64,000 bases of DNA from Cronobacter malonaticus LMG 23826 (lineage in GTDB: Bacteria > Pseudomonadota > Gammaproteobacteria > Enterobacterales > Enterobacteriaceae): contig NZ_CP013941.1 in assembly GCF_001277215.2 (NCBI RefSeq), positions 1-64,000 on the forward strand. Reading direction: 5' to 3'. A model generated the notes under the pieces. It saw only the letters and a list, made by a program, of their open reading frames with translations. It was not told the origin of the DNA and ran no database searches. Position numbers and translations under genes: made by a program. Shown one piece after another: positions 1-8,561 of the stretch. The first letter of the stretch is position 1; every line of letters starts with the position of its first letter.

Positions 1-9
1 AATCTGCCA

Positions 10-43
10 TAAAAAACGGCGCAGAAGATAACCCCTGCGCCGT
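10..43 (-). terminator. Rho-independent terminator of glgX
   Basis: A 9-bp perfect stem (ACGGCGCAG at 16-24 pairing with CTGCGCCGT at 35-43) is followed, on the minus strand, by a run of six T. It lies about 20 bases past the glgX stop, so it would end the leftward treZ-treY-glgX transcript. Confidence 0.85.
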
Positions 44-62
44 GGGTTTCATGGCATAGCCT

Positions 63-2138
63 TTACGGACGTCTGAACAGCGCGATGCTGCGCCCTTCCA
101 GCTCGAAATCCTTCTCTTTGGTAATCACCAGCCCGTGATTCGCGGTGTCTGAGGTGGTCAGCTCCAGCACCCAGCCGCCTTCGCCAAACTGCGGAATGCG
201 GAACGGCACGTTGCCTTCAAACGGGTTGAACAGCATTAGCACGTCGTGCCAGATACCTTCTTCGGTCTCCAGATCGGGCCTGCCGATGTACACCCCGAGC
301 GTCGAGCCTTCGTCCCACTGCTCCGGTTGCTGATAGCCGCCGCCCGCGTTGAACCACTCGATAACCATCCCGTCGCGCCAGTTTTCACGGCGCAGCAGCG
401 GCTGTTCGGCGCGCAGCTTAATCACCTTACGGGTGAATTCGCGCAGCGCCTCGGCGCTTTCCGGCAGGTTTTCCCAATGCACCCAGGAAATTTCGCTGTC
501 CTGGCAGTAGCCGTTGTTATTCCCCATCTGGCTGCGGCCAAACTCGTCGCCCGCCAGCAGCATCGGCGTGCCGTGGGAGAACAACAGCGTGGCGAGGAAG
601 TTACGTTTCTGGCGCTCACGCACCGCGTTGATGCCCTCGTCGTCCGTCGGGCCTTCCGCACCGTAGTTGTAGGAGCGGTTGTCGTTATGGCCGTCGTTGT
701 TGTCTTCCCCGTTATCCTCGTTGTGCTTCTCGTTGTACGACACCAGGTCGTTGAGCGTGAAGCCGTCATGAGCGGTAATAAAGTTAACGCTGGCCCACGG
801 ACGGCGGCCGCGCTGATCGTAGAGATCGCCGGAGCCGAGCAGGCGCGCCGCGAAATCGGTCGAGACGTTATCGCCCTTCCAGTATTCGCGCACCGTATCA
901 CGGTATTTGTCGTTCCACTCCGCCCAGCCCGGCGGGAAGCCGCCCACCTGGTAGCCGCCAGGGCCGATGTCCCACGGCTCGCCAATCAGTTTCACTTTCG
1001 AGAGCACCGGATCCTGCATGATGGCGTCAAAGAAGCCGCCGCGCTGGTCAAACCCTTCCGGCTCGCGGCCAAGAATGGTGCCGAGATCGAAACGGAAACC
1101 GTCGATATGCATCGATTCCGCCCAGTAACGCAGTGAATCCATCACCATCTGCAGCACGCGCGGGTGCGACGTATTCACCGTGTTGCCGGTGCCGGTATCG
1201 TTGATGTAATAGCGGTGCTGATCGGGCAGCGTGCGGTAATAAGAGAAGTTATCGATGCCCTTGAACGAGAGCGTCGGGCCAAGCTCGTTGCCTTCCGCGG
1301 TGTGGTTATAGACCACATCCAGAATCACCTCGATACCGGCGTCGTGGTAGGCGCGCACCATATCGCGAAAACCCTGAATGCCGCGCGGGCCGAAATAGCG
1401 CGAGGCGGGCGCGAAGAAGCCGAGCGAATTGTAGCCCCAGAAGTTTTTCAGCCCCTTATCCAGCAGGTGCTGATCGTCCGGGAACCAGTGAACCGGCAGC
1501 AGTTCAACAGAGGTAATGCCAAGGCTCTTGATGTAATCCACCGTCGCCTTATGTCCCATGCCGTCGTAGGTGCCGCGCAGCTCCGGCGGCACTGCCGGGT
1601 TGAGCTGCGTGAAGCCTTTGACATGGGTTTCATACACCACCGCGTACGGCCAGGCGATGGATGGCCGGTTCTGATCCTGCCAGTCAAATTCGTTCGGATC
1701 GATGACGCGGCACTTCGGCATATAGGGCGCGCTGTCGCGCTCATCGAAGGTAAGGTCTTTATCTTCGTGCAGCAGGTCGTAGGCAAAGTGCGCCTCGTTC
1801 CATTCGATATTGCCGACCAGATCGCGCGCGTACGGGTCGACCAGCAGCTTGTTCGGGTTAAAGCGATGACCGTTTTCCGGATCGTACGGCCCGTGAACGC
1901 GGTAGCCATACAGCGCGCCGGGTTGCAGGCCCGGCACATAACCGTGCCAGATTTCATGCGTATATTCCGGCAGCGTCAGACGAGCGATTTCATTTTTACC
2001 GCTCGGATCGTAAAGACACAGCTCCACGCGCTCGGCGTGTGCAGAGAAAATAGCGAAGTTCACCCCCTCGCCGTCGTAATTTGCGCCGAGGGGATAACTG
2101 CATCCCGCCGTGATTTCAAAAGCCTTACCGTTTGACAT
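63..2138 (-). CDS. glgX: Glycogen debranching enzyme GlgX/TreX
   Basis: This 691-aa cytoplasmic GH13 enzyme hydrolyses alpha-1,6 branches of glycogen and releases linear maltodextrins. The N-terminus is a CBM48-type beta domain (GCSYPLGANYDGEGVNFAIFS). The four GH13 motifs follow in order: DVVYNHTAEGNE, GFRFDLGTILG (nucleophile Asp), LIGEPWD (acid/base Glu) and FITAHDGF. An in-frame start exists at 2180, but ATG at 2138 directly follows a strong GGAGGGAGAGG ribosome-binding site and gives the family's usual N-terminus. It is the last gene of an operon with treY and treZ, 68 bases downstream of treY. In that setting it probably acts as TreX, supplying linear chains to TreY. Family assignment is very secure; the pairing with TreY/TreZ is inferred from context. 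Confidence 0.96.
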   Translation of the reverse strand: MSNGKAFEITAGCSYPLGANYDGEGVNFAIFSAHAERVELCLYDPSGKNEIARLTLPEYTHEIWHGYVPGLQPGALYGYRVHGPYDPENGHRFNPNKLLVDPYARDLVGNIEWNEAHFAYDLLHEDKDLTFDERDSAPYMPKCRVIDPNEFDWQDQNRPSIAWPYAVVYETHVKGFTQLNPAVPPELRGTYDGMGHKATVDYIKSLGITSVELLPVHWFPDDQHLLDKGLKNFWGYNSLGFFAPASRYFGPRGIQGFRDMVRAYHDAGIEVILDVVYNHTAEGNELGPTLSFKGIDNFSYYRTLPDQHRYYINDTGTGNTVNTSHPRVLQMVMDSLRYWAESMHIDGFRFDLGTILGREPEGFDQRGGFFDAIMQDPVLSKVKLIGEPWDIGPGGYQVGGFPPGWAEWNDKYRDTVREYWKGDNVSTDFAARLLGSGDLYDQRGRRPWASVNFITAHDGFTLNDLVSYNEKHNEDNGEDNNDGHNDNRSYNYGAEGPTDDEGINAVRERQKRNFLATLLFSHGTPMLLAGDEFGRSQMGNNNGYCQDSEISWVHWENLPESAEALREFTRKVIKLRAEQPLLRRENWRDGMVIEWFNAGGGYQQPEQWDEGSTLGVYIGRPDLETEEGIWHDVLMLFNPFEGNVPFRIPQFGEGGWVLELTTSDTANHGLVITKEKDFELEGRSIALFRRP

Positions 2139-2206
2139 ATCTCCCTCTCCCTCCGGACCGTAAATGTTCAGGACTACCACGATTCATGATGTTTATTTGC
2201 ATGGAA

Positions 2207-4738
2207 TCAGTCGGTTATGAGTATCACGGACGAGCAGCCGTCGGCTGTCTCCAGGTTCATCCGATCGGCGAGCGTTACCGTCTCACCGGTCAGCACGTTG
2301 CGCCAGCGTCGCTGAGCCAGCGTCGGCGGCAGCATAATCTGCGTGTCGTGCCAGCCGGCACGGGCCGGTAGCGACGCGCTTTCATAGAGCGCGGTGAACA
2401 TCAGCCGCGGCGCTATCACGATGATGGCGTCATCGCCATGCGTGCGGGCGTAAGCAATCACGTTACTGTCGAACTCGCCTTCGGCGTGAAGCGGCAAATA
2501 GTCACCGTGGCGGAACAGCGCCGGATTCTGCTGGCGCAGGTGCAGCACGCGGGCGATCAGGTGCTGCTTAAGCCGCCCGCTGATCCAGTCCTGCGAGGTG
2601 GCCGTAAGATTCGCCTGCGGTGCCAGCATACTGTCGAGCGCGATGAAATCCGGCTCACGGCGGTTATCCGGGTCCACCAGGCTGAAGTTGAGCGCTTCGC
2701 TGCCCTGGTAGATATCCGGCACGCCAGGCGCGGTCAGCTTCAGCGCCGTCTGGGTCAGGCTGTTCACCAGCCCCGCGCGGATAAACGGCTGCAACGCCTC
2801 GTGGAAATCCTTCAGGAAATCCTGATTATCCGGCGAGAGCATATGGCGTGCGTAATCCAGCACCGCTTTTTCATAGGCGTCGTTGGTGTCCGCCCAGTCG
2901 GTGCGCAGCTTCGCTTCACGCAGCGCTTTTTCCACAAAGCCCAGGAAGCGTTCTTCCAGCGCCTTCAGGCCCTCGGCGTCATCGGGCTTCAGCGTGGCGG
3001 GCCAGACGCCCGCCAGCGCCTGATAGAGCATCCAGGTATCGGCACCCTTCGGCGCGGTGCCGTCATTGAGGAACACTACTTTGGTCTGGTTGAGCTGACG
3101 CCAGCGCGCAACGCATTCGGCATAAAACAGCGGCGCTTCGGTCAGCGCATAGAGCCTGGCGCGGGCGTCTTCGCCGCGTTTGGTGTCATGCGTCGACGTG
3201 CTGGTAAGCGCGTCCGGCTGATGTTGCAGGCGCAGCTTCATCTCTTTATGGAAGCGATCCGCCGAGTAGGTGCGCGGCAGCGGCTCGGCCCCCACTTCAT
3301 TCAGCGCGAGCTGCATGTTCTGGCGGAAAAACAGCGTATCTTCCACTGATTTGGCCATCAGCGGGCCGGTAAGCTGCTGAAAACGAGTGCGGAACGTGGC
3401 GGCGTCGGCGTGTGAGCCGCCGGAGAGTTTGCCGGCCAGCACATCGGCAAGAAACCCGAGCGCCTGCGCATCCGGCGCGTGCTCGCTGGCCTGTACCTTC
3501 GCGACCACTTTCTGCAGCAGCGCGCTGTCAGCGGGCGTCAGCCCCTGCGCGGTGCCGTAGGTGCGATACACCGGGAACGCCACCAGTAATTCGCGCAGCG
3601 CGCCGCGAAGCACCGGTTCTTCCAGAGTCACGCCTTCCTGCTGTGCAATGCGGGTCGCCAGCCGCAGCAGCGTGGTGAATTCACCTTCAAAATTCCGGTC
3701 GGCCATCAACAGCTTGGCGTCACGCAGTTCGGCGGACATATCCACTTCCTGGCCGACCACGTCGTGATACGCCTTGCTGAGGTCGTCGAGCTTCGCGTCA
3801 TCCACCAGCACATCCGAGAGCGCGGCGATAAATTCATAGCCGGTGGTGCCGGAAATCGGCCAGTCGTCGGGGATCTGCTCACCCTTGCCGAGAATTTTTT
3901 CAACGGTGATGTAGCAATCCGGCCCGGCTTTATCGCGTAGCCGCTCCAGGTATGCTTTCGGATCGGCAAGGCCATCGACGTGATCGACCCGCAGCCCGTC
4001 CACCGCGCCGGAGTGCACTAGTTCGAGGATCAGCCGGTGGCTGTCGTCAAACACGGCGTCATCTTCAACGCGCACGCCCGCAAGCCCGGTTATCTCGAAA
4101 AAGCGGCGGTACGAGAGCGAGCGCGGCGCGTCGCGCCAGGAAATTAACTGATACGGCTGGCGGTCATGCAGCGCCGCAATCGCCTGTTTATCAGTAATGG
4201 CCAGCACGTCCGCCTCACGCCCCTGCCAGGTCTCCGGGTTGAGCGGATAGTAACTGTCGTAATAGGCGAGCGCGGGTTTGCCGGTTTTCGGATCGGGCTT
4301 AACGCTGATTTCGCCGTTCTCCAGCACGTTCTCAAAAGTATCGCCCAGGAACGGCAGCGTCAGGCGGCGCGTCCAGTCGATATCGAAGTGACGGGCGTAA
4401 CGGCTCTTTTCGCCGTGTTCGATCACATCGCGCCACCACGGGTTTTCCAGCGACGCCGCCATGTGGTTGGGCACGATATCAAGGATCAGCCCCAGCCCGC
4501 CCGCTTTGAGTGCCTGCACCATGCGGTCAAAGCCTTCGCGCCCGCCGATGGACGGCTCGATTTCATTGGCGTCGGTCACGTCATAACCGTGGGTGGAGCC
4601 GGTGGTCGCCGTAAACACCGGCGACGCGTACAGATGGCTGATGCCAAGCCGCTTCAGATAAGGCACCAGGCCCGCCGCGCGGTCAAACGTCATGCCGTTG
4701 CGAAACTGAATGCGGTACGTTGAAGAAGGAATACTCAT
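2207..4738 (-). CDS. treY: Maltooligosyltrehalose synthase TreY
   Basis: An 843-aa GH13-family intramolecular transglucosylase. It converts the reducing-end alpha-1,4 bond of a maltodextrin into an alpha,alpha-1,1 bond, making maltooligosyltrehalose. The start MSIPSSTYRIQFRNG and the segment LYASPVFTATTGSTHGYDV are characteristic of TreY. GH13 motifs seen are LDIVPNHMA, GLRVDHVDGLADP (nucleophile Asp) and ITVEKILGKGE (acid/base Glu). The long insertion between the catalytic motifs and the C-terminal beta domain is normal for TreY. The ATG overlaps the treZ stop by 4 bases, indicating translational coupling. The length agrees with the family and no defects are seen. Confidence 0.96.
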   Translation of the reverse strand: MSIPSSTYRIQFRNGMTFDRAAGLVPYLKRLGISHLYASPVFTATTGSTHGYDVTDANEIEPSIGGREGFDRMVQALKAGGLGLILDIVPNHMAASLENPWWRDVIEHGEKSRYARHFDIDWTRRLTLPFLGDTFENVLENGEISVKPDPKTGKPALAYYDSYYPLNPETWQGREADVLAITDKQAIAALHDRQPYQLISWRDAPRSLSYRRFFEITGLAGVRVEDDAVFDDSHRLILELVHSGAVDGLRVDHVDGLADPKAYLERLRDKAGPDCYITVEKILGKGEQIPDDWPISGTTGYEFIAALSDVLVDDAKLDDLSKAYHDVVGQEVDMSAELRDAKLLMADRNFEGEFTTLLRLATRIAQQEGVTLEEPVLRGALRELLVAFPVYRTYGTAQGLTPADSALLQKVVAKVQASEHAPDAQALGFLADVLAGKLSGGSHADAATFRTRFQQLTGPLMAKSVEDTLFFRQNMQLALNEVGAEPLPRTYSADRFHKEMKLRLQHQPDALTSTSTHDTKRGEDARARLYALTEAPLFYAECVARWRQLNQTKVVFLNDGTAPKGADTWMLYQALAGVWPATLKPDDAEGLKALEERFLGFVEKALREAKLRTDWADTNDAYEKAVLDYARHMLSPDNQDFLKDFHEALQPFIRAGLVNSLTQTALKLTAPGVPDIYQGSEALNFSLVDPDNRREPDFIALDSMLAPQANLTATSQDWISGRLKQHLIARVLHLRQQNPALFRHGDYLPLHAEGEFDSNVIAYARTHGDDAIIVIAPRLMFTALYESASLPARAGWHDTQIMLPPTLAQRRWRNVLTGETVTLADRMNLETADGCSSVILITD

Positions 4739-6519
4739 TGCGCGTCTCCTTTCGCCAGGCGAACCTGAATGCTGTTAGCAGGCAGTTCGTCGCCTGCCTG
4801 CGGCCAGGCGAACAGCGTGTCGCCCGGCATTTCCGGCAGCGGTTGCGGGCGCTCGCCGATATTCAGCGCCAGCGACAGCGTGCCTTTCGGGAAGGTCCAG
4901 CTCACCGCCACGAAGCCCGGCGCGGTGTCAATAACGCGCCCACTGTGGCCGCCCGCCGTGGACAGCAGCGGCACGATCTGCTCACGGCGGAGCGTCAGCA
5001 GTTCTCGGGTGAGCGCAAGCCACGCCCTCCCCTCTTCGCTCTCCGGCTTCTGCCAGTCGAGTTTCGACATCTCAAAGGTTTGCTGCGCGTTCGGGTCCGG
5101 CACGCTGTCGCCGTCCCAGTCGCCGTGGCCTTCAAACTCACGCGCGCGGCCTTCGCGCACGGCTTTTGCGAGGTCGCCGTGGAAATCGGTAAAGAACAGG
5201 AACGGGTTGGTTTCGCCGTACTCTTCACCCATAAACAGCAGCGGAATGTGCGGCGAGAGCAGCAGGGTGGCGAGCAACACTTTGGTACGGTCGCTGCCTG
5301 CCAGCTCAATCAGGCGCTCGCCCCAGGCGCGGTTGCCGACCTGATCGTGGTTCTGGATAAAATCGACGAACGCGACCGGCGGCTGGCCGGTGCTGTCCAC
5401 GCCGCGCGGCTCGCCGCTCTGTGGCGACACTTCGCCCTGGTAGGCAAAACCCTCCGTCAGTATGCGGGCGACGAGTTTTTCCGGCTGATCGGCGAAGTCC
5501 TGGTAATAGGCGTGCGTTTCGCCGGTGGCGAAGACATGGATGGCGTTGTGGAAATCATCGTTCCATTCGCCGGTAAACAGCGGCGCGCTGCCGTCCGGGT
5601 TACGCGGGTGCAGGAAAATGACGTTGCGGCTGTCTTCGGTGGTGAGATGCGCCGGGCGGTCGGTGATTTCCGCCCGAATACGCTCGGCGATTTCAACCAG
5701 GGCGTGTTTCGCCGAGGTGTCTTCAATCTGGTCGATAGCGTCAAAACGCAGGCCGTCGAGACGGTACTCTTTCAGCCAGTAGAGCGGCGCTTCAACGATG
5801 TAGCGACGCACCGCGTCGACGTCATAGGCGATGCCGTTGCCCCACGGCGTCATACGCTCTTTATGGAAGAAATCAGGCGCCAGCAGCGGCAGATAGTTGC
5901 CTTCCGGCCCAAAGTGGTTAAGTACGATATCCAGCACCACGGAAAGCCCGTGGGCGTGGGCAGCGTCAATAAACGCTTTGAAATCGTCCGGCGTACCGTA
6001 GGCGGAGTGCGGCGCGTAAAGCAGCACGCCGTCGTAGCCCCAGCCGCGGTTACCGCCGAACTGCGACACCGGTAGCACCTCCAGCATCGTGACGCCAAGC
6101 TGCGCCAGGTACGGCAGCTTTTCAATCGCCGCGCGGAAAGTGCCTTCCGGCGTGAATGTGCCGATGTGCATCTCGTAGACAACCGTCTCTTCCCACGGGC
6201 GGCCGTGCCAGTCCGTGGTTTGCCACTGATACGTGGCGGGATCGATAACCAGCGACGGCCCGTTGACGTCCGCTTTCTGGGCGCGTGAAGCCGGGTCCGG
6301 CACGGTCATGCCGTCTTCCAGCACAAAACAGTATTCGGTTCCGGGTGCAACGCCCGGCACTTCCAGTTCAAACCAGCCATCGCCTGTCGGCGTCATGGGC
6401 AAATCCTGGCCCGCAAGGCGCAGCGTCACGCGCTTCTGCCCGGTCGCCCATAGACGGAAGCGAGCGGCGCCGTCCGCCACATATTCGCTACCCCAACTTT
6501 TCAGGAATGTTGACTCCAT
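4735..6519 (-). CDS. treZ: Malto-oligosyltrehalose trehalohydrolase TreZ
   Basis: A 594-aa GH13 hydrolase that cleaves maltooligosyltrehalose to release trehalose. It has an N-terminal CBM48-like domain (SEYVADGAARFRLWATGQKR), then VVYEMHIGTFTPEGTF typical of TreZ and branching enzymes, the motifs LDIVLNHFGPEGN and GLRFDAIDQIEDT with the nucleophile Asp, LTTEDSRN, and FIQNHDQVGNRAWGERL containing the conserved His-Asp. It is the first gene of the leftward treZ-treY-glgX operon. TreY plus TreZ make trehalose from glycogen without UDP-glucose, unlike the chromosomal OtsAB route. Trehalose protects against desiccation and osmotic stress, which fits the dryness tolerance known in Cronobacter; that link is an inference. 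Confidence 0.96.
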   Translation of the reverse strand: MESTFLKSWGSEYVADGAARFRLWATGQKRVTLRLAGQDLPMTPTGDGWFELEVPGVAPGTEYCFVLEDGMTVPDPASRAQKADVNGPSLVIDPATYQWQTTDWHGRPWEETVVYEMHIGTFTPEGTFRAAIEKLPYLAQLGVTMLEVLPVSQFGGNRGWGYDGVLLYAPHSAYGTPDDFKAFIDAAHAHGLSVVLDIVLNHFGPEGNYLPLLAPDFFHKERMTPWGNGIAYDVDAVRRYIVEAPLYWLKEYRLDGLRFDAIDQIEDTSAKHALVEIAERIRAEITDRPAHLTTEDSRNVIFLHPRNPDGSAPLFTGEWNDDFHNAIHVFATGETHAYYQDFADQPEKLVARILTEGFAYQGEVSPQSGEPRGVDSTGQPPVAFVDFIQNHDQVGNRAWGERLIELAGSDRTKVLLATLLLSPHIPLLFMGEEYGETNPFLFFTDFHGDLAKAVREGRAREFEGHGDWDGDSVPDPNAQQTFEMSKLDWQKPESEEGRAWLALTRELLTLRREQIVPLLSTAGGHSGRVIDTAPGFVAVSWTFPKGTLSLALNIGERPQPLPEMPGDTLFAWPQAGDELPANSIQVRLAKGDAQ

Positions 6520-6825
6520 TCTGTTACCTCGTTTAATCCAGAAGTGAGCAGTGGCGCGATCGCGCGATTTCCGCTCCTGCGGCGGGCCTCAGGAGCGTTA
6601 ATGTGAAAGCATGATCCGGGTGCCGCAGCGGGCCGGTAGCGCGCAGGCCGCCTGTGTGAAAGCGGTTTTCTGCCTGGGAGGTACGACGGATAACGGATTG
6701 TCCCGACCCTGGCGGCATACGTGAACAATCATAGACCATTACCGGAGAAGTGCCGGGGACGCGCGGCGGGGCGCGTCAGGTGAAGGGGCTTTCGCGCCGC
6801 GTGCGAAGCGGCGCAGGATGAGAAA
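6520..6825. other. Intergenic region upstream of treZ, downstream of hipA
   Basis: About 300 bases without a convincing gene. It must hold the treZ promoter, but no clear -35/-10 pair stands out. A GC-rich hairpin (GCGCCGC at 6794-6800 pairing with GCGGCGC at 6808-6814) lies 12 bases past the hipA stop and may help end hipA transcription, although it has no T-run. Two short open frames here have no recognisable protein character. Confidence 0.5.
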
Positions 6826-8145
6826 TTATGCGGCCGCGAGGCGCGCGCACTGCTGGCGTATGCCGTTAAAAATAACGTCTGCCAGAGAAGCGGGGAAATC
6901 CACCGGCAGCGTGCCGGCCACGCGCGCGATCGCCGCGGGCGCGCTGGCTGTCAGCGCATCAATCATGTCGTTGACCTGCGCCGCCGACAGCCCGGCAAGC
7001 TCGCCCTGGCGCAGCCAGTGACGGCGGCGGATCTGGCTCAGGTGGTAATAGTTACTGCCGCTGCGCACCGCCATCGCCAGCTTGCACTTCTGCCACGCAA
7101 TCTGGTTATTACCCGGCCCGATGACCGGCCAGGCGGAAAGCACGTCGTAAAGCGGCGTCAGATGGTAGCGGTTGCCGGGCAGATGCGCGATGCTGAAATT
7201 CTTGGCGTGGCCGTCGGTCGCGGCGAGGATCCAGAAGATAATCTGCGCGCGGAAGAAATTCGCGCGATCCGCCTGCGCGTTTTCTGAACGGCTCAGAACC
7301 GTCATGATATCGCCGATGCCCGGCCCGCCGTCGGCCTGATATTTACGCAGCGGCGAGACGCCCAGCGCCTGGCACATATCCTCCTGCGGCAGACGCAGCC
7401 ACCACTGGCCATCGGCCGAGAGACGCCGGTCGAAGCGCTCGACAACCAGCACTTTTTGCTCTTCGAACTGCGCCATCTGCGTGCGCGCGACCGGAATATC
7501 CCAGGCTTCCAGCAGCTGCGCGCAGAGCCATTCGTTTTCAATCGAGGTGCGCATGTCCGCCTGCATATTGCCCACCAGCCCCAGCGGCAGTTTGAAAATA
7601 TGCGTGGTGGGCGTGTTGCCCTCCGGCAGGCACCACTGGCCTTCGTGCCACAGCAGCGCGGTTTTCTCCTGCGCGCCCGCAATGGAGAGCCGCAGCTCCT
7701 CTTCGCCGCCATGCTGGCCGGGGAACGCCTCTGCGGTGTGGCGCAGCATCGCGGCAATATCCACTGTGGAGAGTGGACGGGCGCGGATGGTAAACAGCCC
7801 TTCCGGCGCTTCACCGGCGGGCAGGAGCTGAATAGCGCCGACGCAGTCGCGTCCCAGCTCCGCCAGCAGATCGAACGGCTCCAGGCTCTGCGCCCGGTAG
7901 CGCATCGCCAGCCGCCGCCGGATGTTTTCGCTGTCCGGCAGCAGGTTGTCGAAGTAATCGCGCACCCGCGCGCCGCGGTATGACTGATTACCGGGCGTGA
8001 ACGGCAGCGACAGCGACAGCGGCCGCCCTTGCGGATCGGCAATCCACTCCGGCAGATAGGTCAGCCGGTCTTCGCCATTGTGTTTATCCCAGTAGCCGAC
8101 CGGGAGGCCGTTCATCCAGAGCGCTAAACGCGACGTGCGGCGCAT
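6826..8145 (-). CDS. hipA: HipA-family serine/threonine kinase toxin
   Basis: A 439-aa HipA-type kinase. In E. coli HipA phosphorylates glutamyl-tRNA synthetase and causes persistence. Similarity to E. coli HipA is visible along the whole length: PLSLSLPF near the N-terminus, YFDNLLPDSENIRRR, LLAELGRDCVGAIQLLP, LSIAGAQEKTALL (the activation loop whose Ser is autophosphorylated in HipA), TPTTHIFKLP, RLPQEDMCQALG, the catalytic ATDGHAKNFSI and the metal-binding YDVLSAWP. ATG at 8145 starts 2 bases after the hipB stop and has GAGGCG upstream. A GTG at 8154 would overlap hipB and is less likely. It is co-transcribed with hipB. All motifs are intact, so it is probably functional and may also stabilise the plasmid. 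Confidence 0.93.
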   Translation of the reverse strand: MRRTSRLALWMNGLPVGYWDKHNGEDRLTYLPEWIADPQGRPLSLSLPFTPGNQSYRGARVRDYFDNLLPDSENIRRRLAMRYRAQSLEPFDLLAELGRDCVGAIQLLPAGEAPEGLFTIRARPLSTVDIAAMLRHTAEAFPGQHGGEEELRLSIAGAQEKTALLWHEGQWCLPEGNTPTTHIFKLPLGLVGNMQADMRTSIENEWLCAQLLEAWDIPVARTQMAQFEEQKVLVVERFDRRLSADGQWWLRLPQEDMCQALGVSPLRKYQADGGPGIGDIMTVLSRSENAQADRANFFRAQIIFWILAATDGHAKNFSIAHLPGNRYHLTPLYDVLSAWPVIGPGNNQIAWQKCKLAMAVRSGSNYYHLSQIRRRHWLRQGELAGLSAAQVNDMIDALTASAPAAIARVAGTLPVDFPASLADVIFNGIRQQCARLAAA

Positions 8146-8147
8146 GA

Positions 8148-8429
8148 TTACCACGCCTCGCGACGGGCAGGCGAATCGTCACGCGCGGGCGCGTCAGCTT
8201 CTGCCGCCTGCGTTTCGCACAGCGTCATCTCAATGCCCAGCACGTTAAAGACGCGGAACAGGCGCTCAATGCTGGCCGTCTCGGGGTTCGCCTCCAGCCG
8301 CGCATAGGTTTGCTGCGTGACGCCAAGCCGCGCGGAGACGTCTTTCTGGGTCAGCCCCTGATTTTTACGAAAGCCCACCAGCAGCGGGCGCAGCTGGCTG
8401 AGCGTTTTCAGTGGATAATGGGTATTCAT
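8148..8429 (-). CDS. hipB: HipB-family antitoxin and repressor
   Basis: A 93-aa XRE/Cro-type DNA-binding protein. The helix-turn-helix spans roughly residues 25-50 (GLTQKDVSARLGVTQQTYAR), followed by LFRVFNVLGIEMTLCET, which matches the HipB core ending in a beta strand. The charged C-terminal tail (EADAPARDDSPARREAW) is disordered-looking, as in E. coli HipB, where the tail ends in a Trp and is a Lon degradation signal; this one also ends in Trp. It should bind HipA and repress the operon through the palindromes just upstream. The gene precedes hipA, the usual order for this module. Confidence 0.93.
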   Translation of the reverse strand: MNTHYPLKTLSQLRPLLVGFRKNQGLTQKDVSARLGVTQQTYARLEANPETASIERLFRVFNVLGIEMTLCETQAAEADAPARDDSPARREAW

Positions 8430-8462
8430 CTGGCTGTTCGCACCTTCAGATACAAACGATAA

Positions 8463-8553
8463 GCTGTATTACCTATTTTACACCCTTCAGGCTGTAACAT
8501 GCAATTACAGCGTAAAGGGTGTTAAACGCAAAATACAGCCTGAGCGCTGTAAA
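8463..8553 (-). promoter_or_regulatory. hipBA operator region with nested palindromes
   Basis: The 130-base gap upstream of hipB is full of CTGTA half-sites. GCTGTAA (8491-8497) pairs with TTACAGC (8505-8511) around centre 8501. The outer arms TTTTACACCCTT (8476-8487) and AAGGGTGTTAAA (8515-8526) pair around the same centre with one mismatch. A second inverted pair, TACAGC-N6-GCTGTA, is at 8534-8551, and a lone GCTGTA is at 8463. This arrangement fits cooperative HipB binding. The sequence differs from the TATCC-N8-GGATA operators of E. coli hipBA. The binding role is inferred. Confidence 0.65.
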
Positions 8554-8561
8554 AAACGGCA

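Noticed and set aside
246..2135. Plus-strand open frames opposite glgX, and similar ones opposite treY, treZ and the iuc genes
   Set aside because: They are antisense shadows of strongly conserved genes; no ribosome-binding sites or known motifs were seen.
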